Of a DNA stretch of 7,723 bases, positions 5,345 through 7,723 are shown piece after piece. The notes beneath the pieces are model-generated. The model was not told the origin of the DNA. It worked only from the letters and a program-made list of their open reading frames with translations, and made no database searches. A program made the translations under genes and the position numbers. Within the stretch, counting starts at the first letter, position 1. Every line of letters starts with the position of its first letter. Origin of the DNA: Clostridia bacterium (GTDB lineage: Bacteria > Bacillota > Clostridia > HGM11514); NCBI GenBank assembly GCA_900757255.1, contig CAAENE010000397.1, positions 1 to 7,723 of the forward strand. The letters are read 5' to 3'.

Positions 5345-7723
5345 TTATGCACGTTCCAGCAGGTTGGTTTCGGTGACTGTTTTAGAAACAGGATCAATTT
5401 TCAGCGTCTTAATTTCAAAGGGCTGCATAGATAGCTTATAATCCATGCCAAGGGCAGGACATGTTAGAACAGCGTCCTGTGCAGAGCCAGTCGGTTCAAA
5501 GAGCCGCAGGATATAGCTGCTGCTGTCCTCAGAAAGCTTCAGGGCGGAAACGGTCAGGACAGGGTTGTCGATGGAATAAAGCTGCTCGGGTTCCTCGCCG
5601 TCGCCTGAGGGGAAGAAGGACAGGATAAACGGTTTTTGATGCTTGGTTTCAGCCTCGCGGCTGATATTTTGGAATCGTTCTTCTCTTTGCCCGGCATTCA
5701 GCCAGAAGGTAAAGAGGCGTTCACCCTGGTCGATTCGGGGAGAATAGCGGTCCTGCTCCATAAAGACGCGGTCATAGATCGGATGGCCGGAATACCCGGG
5801 GGAGCGGAGCAGGGTCATCTGGATTTCGCCGTCCTTGAAGCTGGAACCGTACAGGCCGCTGTTGATTAAAGTAACAGCGGAGGAATCGTCCGTCGCCGCT
5901 ACCCATTTGTGGGAGACACATTCCTCTCCCTGATTTCGCAGCTGTTCAAATCCATAGACCACCTGCCCAAAATATTCGGTCCCGATTGTCGGAACCGTCA
6001 GCTTGAGCATTCTGCTCTTTTCGTTCCAGTGCACCCGAACGCTGACCTCGATTTCAGTGCCGGTCTTAGGCAGCTTATAGTTGAGCACGATATTGGAATG
6101 CTGATATTCTAAGACCGCCTCAATAACGCTTCTGACCGGGCCATCCTCAATGACGCGTACCGAATCGAGCAGCGCACCAGTCACACCCGAAAAGGCGGTG
6201 CCGCTCTGTTTGTCCATTAAAGTAAAAGCGCCCTCACGCTCCTGAAAGCTCTTAACGCGCATACCCCAGGGGTCGTCGTCATCCTTCATGACGACCGGCG
6301 TAAACGCGCCGGGCTTTATATATTCTTTGCCATTGATTTGATAAGAATCCAAAAATCCGGTTTCACAGTTGATAACAGCCTGCATTTCGCCGTTATCAAA
6401 TACAAAACGTTTGCCGTCCGGGTTAAGGGCAGGCGCCGGCTTTTTGGGCAGGACTTCGCCGCGGCAGTCAAAACGGGTTATTGCAGAGGGTGCAAGCTCA
6501 GCGGCAAAGGTGACATGCTTGCGCCAGTCAAGGCCATGGTTGGAGACCTCTTTTTCCACCTGTGCCGGAATTTCCTTGCCGTCCGCATCGAACATATGGA
6601 TATTGGTAAAGGTTTCCTCCCAGTTCATGTCCGGCAGATTAAATTCAATTTCAAAGATACCTTTTATGGGATAGGGATGCGGGTTATACGCAAGAACCGG
6701 CACTTCTCCGTCCCGTCCGCGCTTCTGTCCGTCAGCCAGCGCGAAAAAGGCGCGCGCTTTCAGCCGCGACAGCGTTTCCAGCGCATGGTCCATCAGCCGG
6801 ATACCGCATTCCTCGACTGCTTGTATGGAGGTACCGGGCAAAATATCATGAAATTCCGCCGCCAGCAGGTCATATTCCGCGTCATGCAGTTCCTCGGCAG
6901 GATAGTTCAGTTTGCCGCATAAAGCCGCATGGGACATCATTTTTTCCACCGTATAAAGCTCATTTTCCAGCAGGCTGTGCTTTTGCTTGATTCTGACCTG
7001 TGAGGTATAACACCCAACCGCCCAGGGGTTAAGCCCCTTATCAAAGACTGGCAGAGATTCGTTTTTCAGTTCTTCAAAATACTGTTCCGGCGTGGAATGG
7101 ACAATTTCACATTCTTTGTCCTTTTGCATCAGCTCGGCCAGGTTTTCAAGGTCAATGCGGGAAGGGCCTCCGCCATGGTTGCCGATCCCCCATAACACGA
7201 ATCCGGTATCTTTGTCCGGATAAGCCGCGCGGTACTGTTCCACCTTATTGCAGGCCTGGCCGCGCATGGAATTATACATGCTGAAAGCGCGGTGCGCCAT
7301 CACGCGGGAGCCGTCAAAGCCCTCCCAGATAAAATCGTCAGCCGGCAGGGGACAATCGTTTTGGTTGGGGCGGCAGAATACATAGCTGTCATAACCGGAC
7401 TTAGCCAAAATCTGCACCAGCCCGCGGCTGTGCCCGAAGGGATCAAAATTAATTGCGGTGGTCGGTTCCACGCCGAATTTTTCCATAAAATACTGTTTGC
7501 CGATCAAAGCCTGACGGACAAAGGATTCGCCGCTGGGGATATTGCAGTCGGGCTGCAGATACCAGCCGCCCATGATATGCCATTTTCCCTCCTTGACCAG
7601 CCTTTGGATACGCTCAAACAGGGCCGGCTCGTATTCCTCCACCCATTTGTACAGGGTGACCTCGTTGTGATTGAACACAAATCCGTCGTATTGCTCGCAG
7701 AAATCAGCCGCCACGCGGAAGGT
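5345..7723 (-). CDS. Alpha-mannosidase, glycoside hydrolase family 38, partial (N-terminus outside window)
   Basis: The open frame runs to the window edge, with 792 residues visible. An internal GTG near 7714 is not the real start, because the frame continues upstream (TFR) without a stop. The N-terminal catalytic domain shows 'GGWYLQPDCNIPSGESFVRQ', then 'NFDPFGHSRGLVQIL' with the likely nucleophile Asp94 of the visible part, 'GNHGGGPSRIDL', and 'EFHDILPGTSIQAVEE' with the zinc ligand His292. The other zinc ligands (a HxDxxW-type motif) should lie in the missing N-terminus, probably only a few tens of residues upstream. The rest is the GH38 C-terminal beta-sandwich region. GH38 enzymes are retaining, zinc-dependent alpha-mannosidases acting on N-glycan-type or related mannosides; linkage preference cannot be read from sequence. 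It leads into the GH95 gene 60 bases downstream. Any signal peptide would be outside the window. Confidence 0.92.
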   Translation of the reverse strand, partial: TFRVAADFCEQYDGFVFNHNEVTLYKWVEEYEPALFERIQRLVKEGKWHIMGGWYLQPDCNIPSGESFVRQALIGKQYFMEKFGVEPTTAINFDPFGHSRGLVQILAKSGYDSYVFCRPNQNDCPLPADDFIWEGFDGSRVMAHRAFSMYNSMRGQACNKVEQYRAAYPDKDTGFVLWGIGNHGGGPSRIDLENLAELMQKDKECEIVHSTPEQYFEELKNESLPVFDKGLNPWAVGCYTSQVRIKQKHSLLENELYTVEKMMSHAALCGKLNYPAEELHDAEYDLLAAEFHDILPGTSIQAVEECGIRLMDHALETLSRLKARAFFALADGQKRGRDGEVPVLAYNPHPYPIKGIFEIEFNLPDMNWEETFTNIHMFDADGKEIPAQVEKEVSNHGLDWRKHVTFAAELAPSAITRFDCRGEVLPKKPAPALNPDGKRFVFDNGEMQAVINCETGFLDSYQINGKEYIKPGAFTPVVMKDDDDPWGMRVKSFQEREGAFTLMDKQSGTAFSGVTGALLDSVRVIEDGPVRSVIEAVLEYQHSNIVLNYKLPKTGTEIEVSVRVHWNEKSRMLKLTVPTIGTEYFGQVVYGFEQLRNQGEECVSHKWVAATDDSSAVTLINSGLYGSSFKDGEIQMTLLRSPGYSGHPIYDRVFMEQDRYSPRIDQGERLFTFWLNAGQREERFQNISREAETKHQKPFILSFFPSGDGEEPEQLYSIDNPVLTVSALKLSEDSSSYILRLFEPTGSAQDAVLTCPALGMDYKLSMQPFEIKTLKIDPVSKTVTETNLLERA

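Noticed and set aside
7706..7714. GTG at 7714 as the start of the alpha-mannosidase
   Set aside because: The frame stays open to the window edge, there is no ribosome binding site, and the zinc-binding N-terminal motif of GH38 would be missing.

Overview
The window looks like a chromosomal segment of a spore-forming, probably gut-associated member of the Clostridia (Firmicutes). The reasons are a spore photoproduct lyase homologue, strong AGGAGG/GGAGG ribosome binding sites, A+T-rich intergenic spacers with TTGACT/TATACT-type promoters, and intracellular-type glycosidases for host-like glycans. Genus cannot be fixed from the sequence alone. Every convincing gene lies on the minus strand, so the transcriptional order runs from high to low coordinates.

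Region A (about 7723 to 2945) holds two carbohydrate genes in tandem. One is a GH38 alpha-mannosidase whose N-terminus lies just outside the window. The other is a complete GH95 enzyme of the alpha-L-fucosidase/galactosidase family. They are 60 bases apart and probably co-transcribed. A LacI/CcpA-type (cre-like) palindrome sits in the gap. Neither visible part shows a secretion signal, so the pair fits cytoplasmic trimming of imported mannose- and fucose-containing oligosaccharides.

Region B (2855 to 1842) holds a radical-SAM protein that aligns with spore photoproduct lyase along its full length. It keeps the CxxxCxxC cluster at positions 90/94/97 but has Ser where the family's H-atom-donor Cys is expected.

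Region C (1841 to about 1303) has no gene. It contains a weak terminator-like hairpin behind the lyase gene, a near-consensus minus-strand promoter, and two degenerate CRISPR-type repeats separated by a spacer of about 32 nt. A perfect 12-bp inverted repeat lies beyond these. A second strong promoter then drives the next operon. The promoter pointing straight into the orphan repeats is the most unusual thing in the window and may mark a small non-coding RNA derived from a CRISPR array.

Region D (about 1281 to 1) is a tightly packed operon of three overlapping genes: a membrane-anchored protein of unknown function, a VanZ-family membrane protein, and a short MGMT-family (methylated-DNA-protein-cysteine methyltransferase-like) protein cut by the window edge. 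The first two share an ATGA overlap. The third starts inside the end of vanZ, with its ribosome binding site within vanZ coding sequence.
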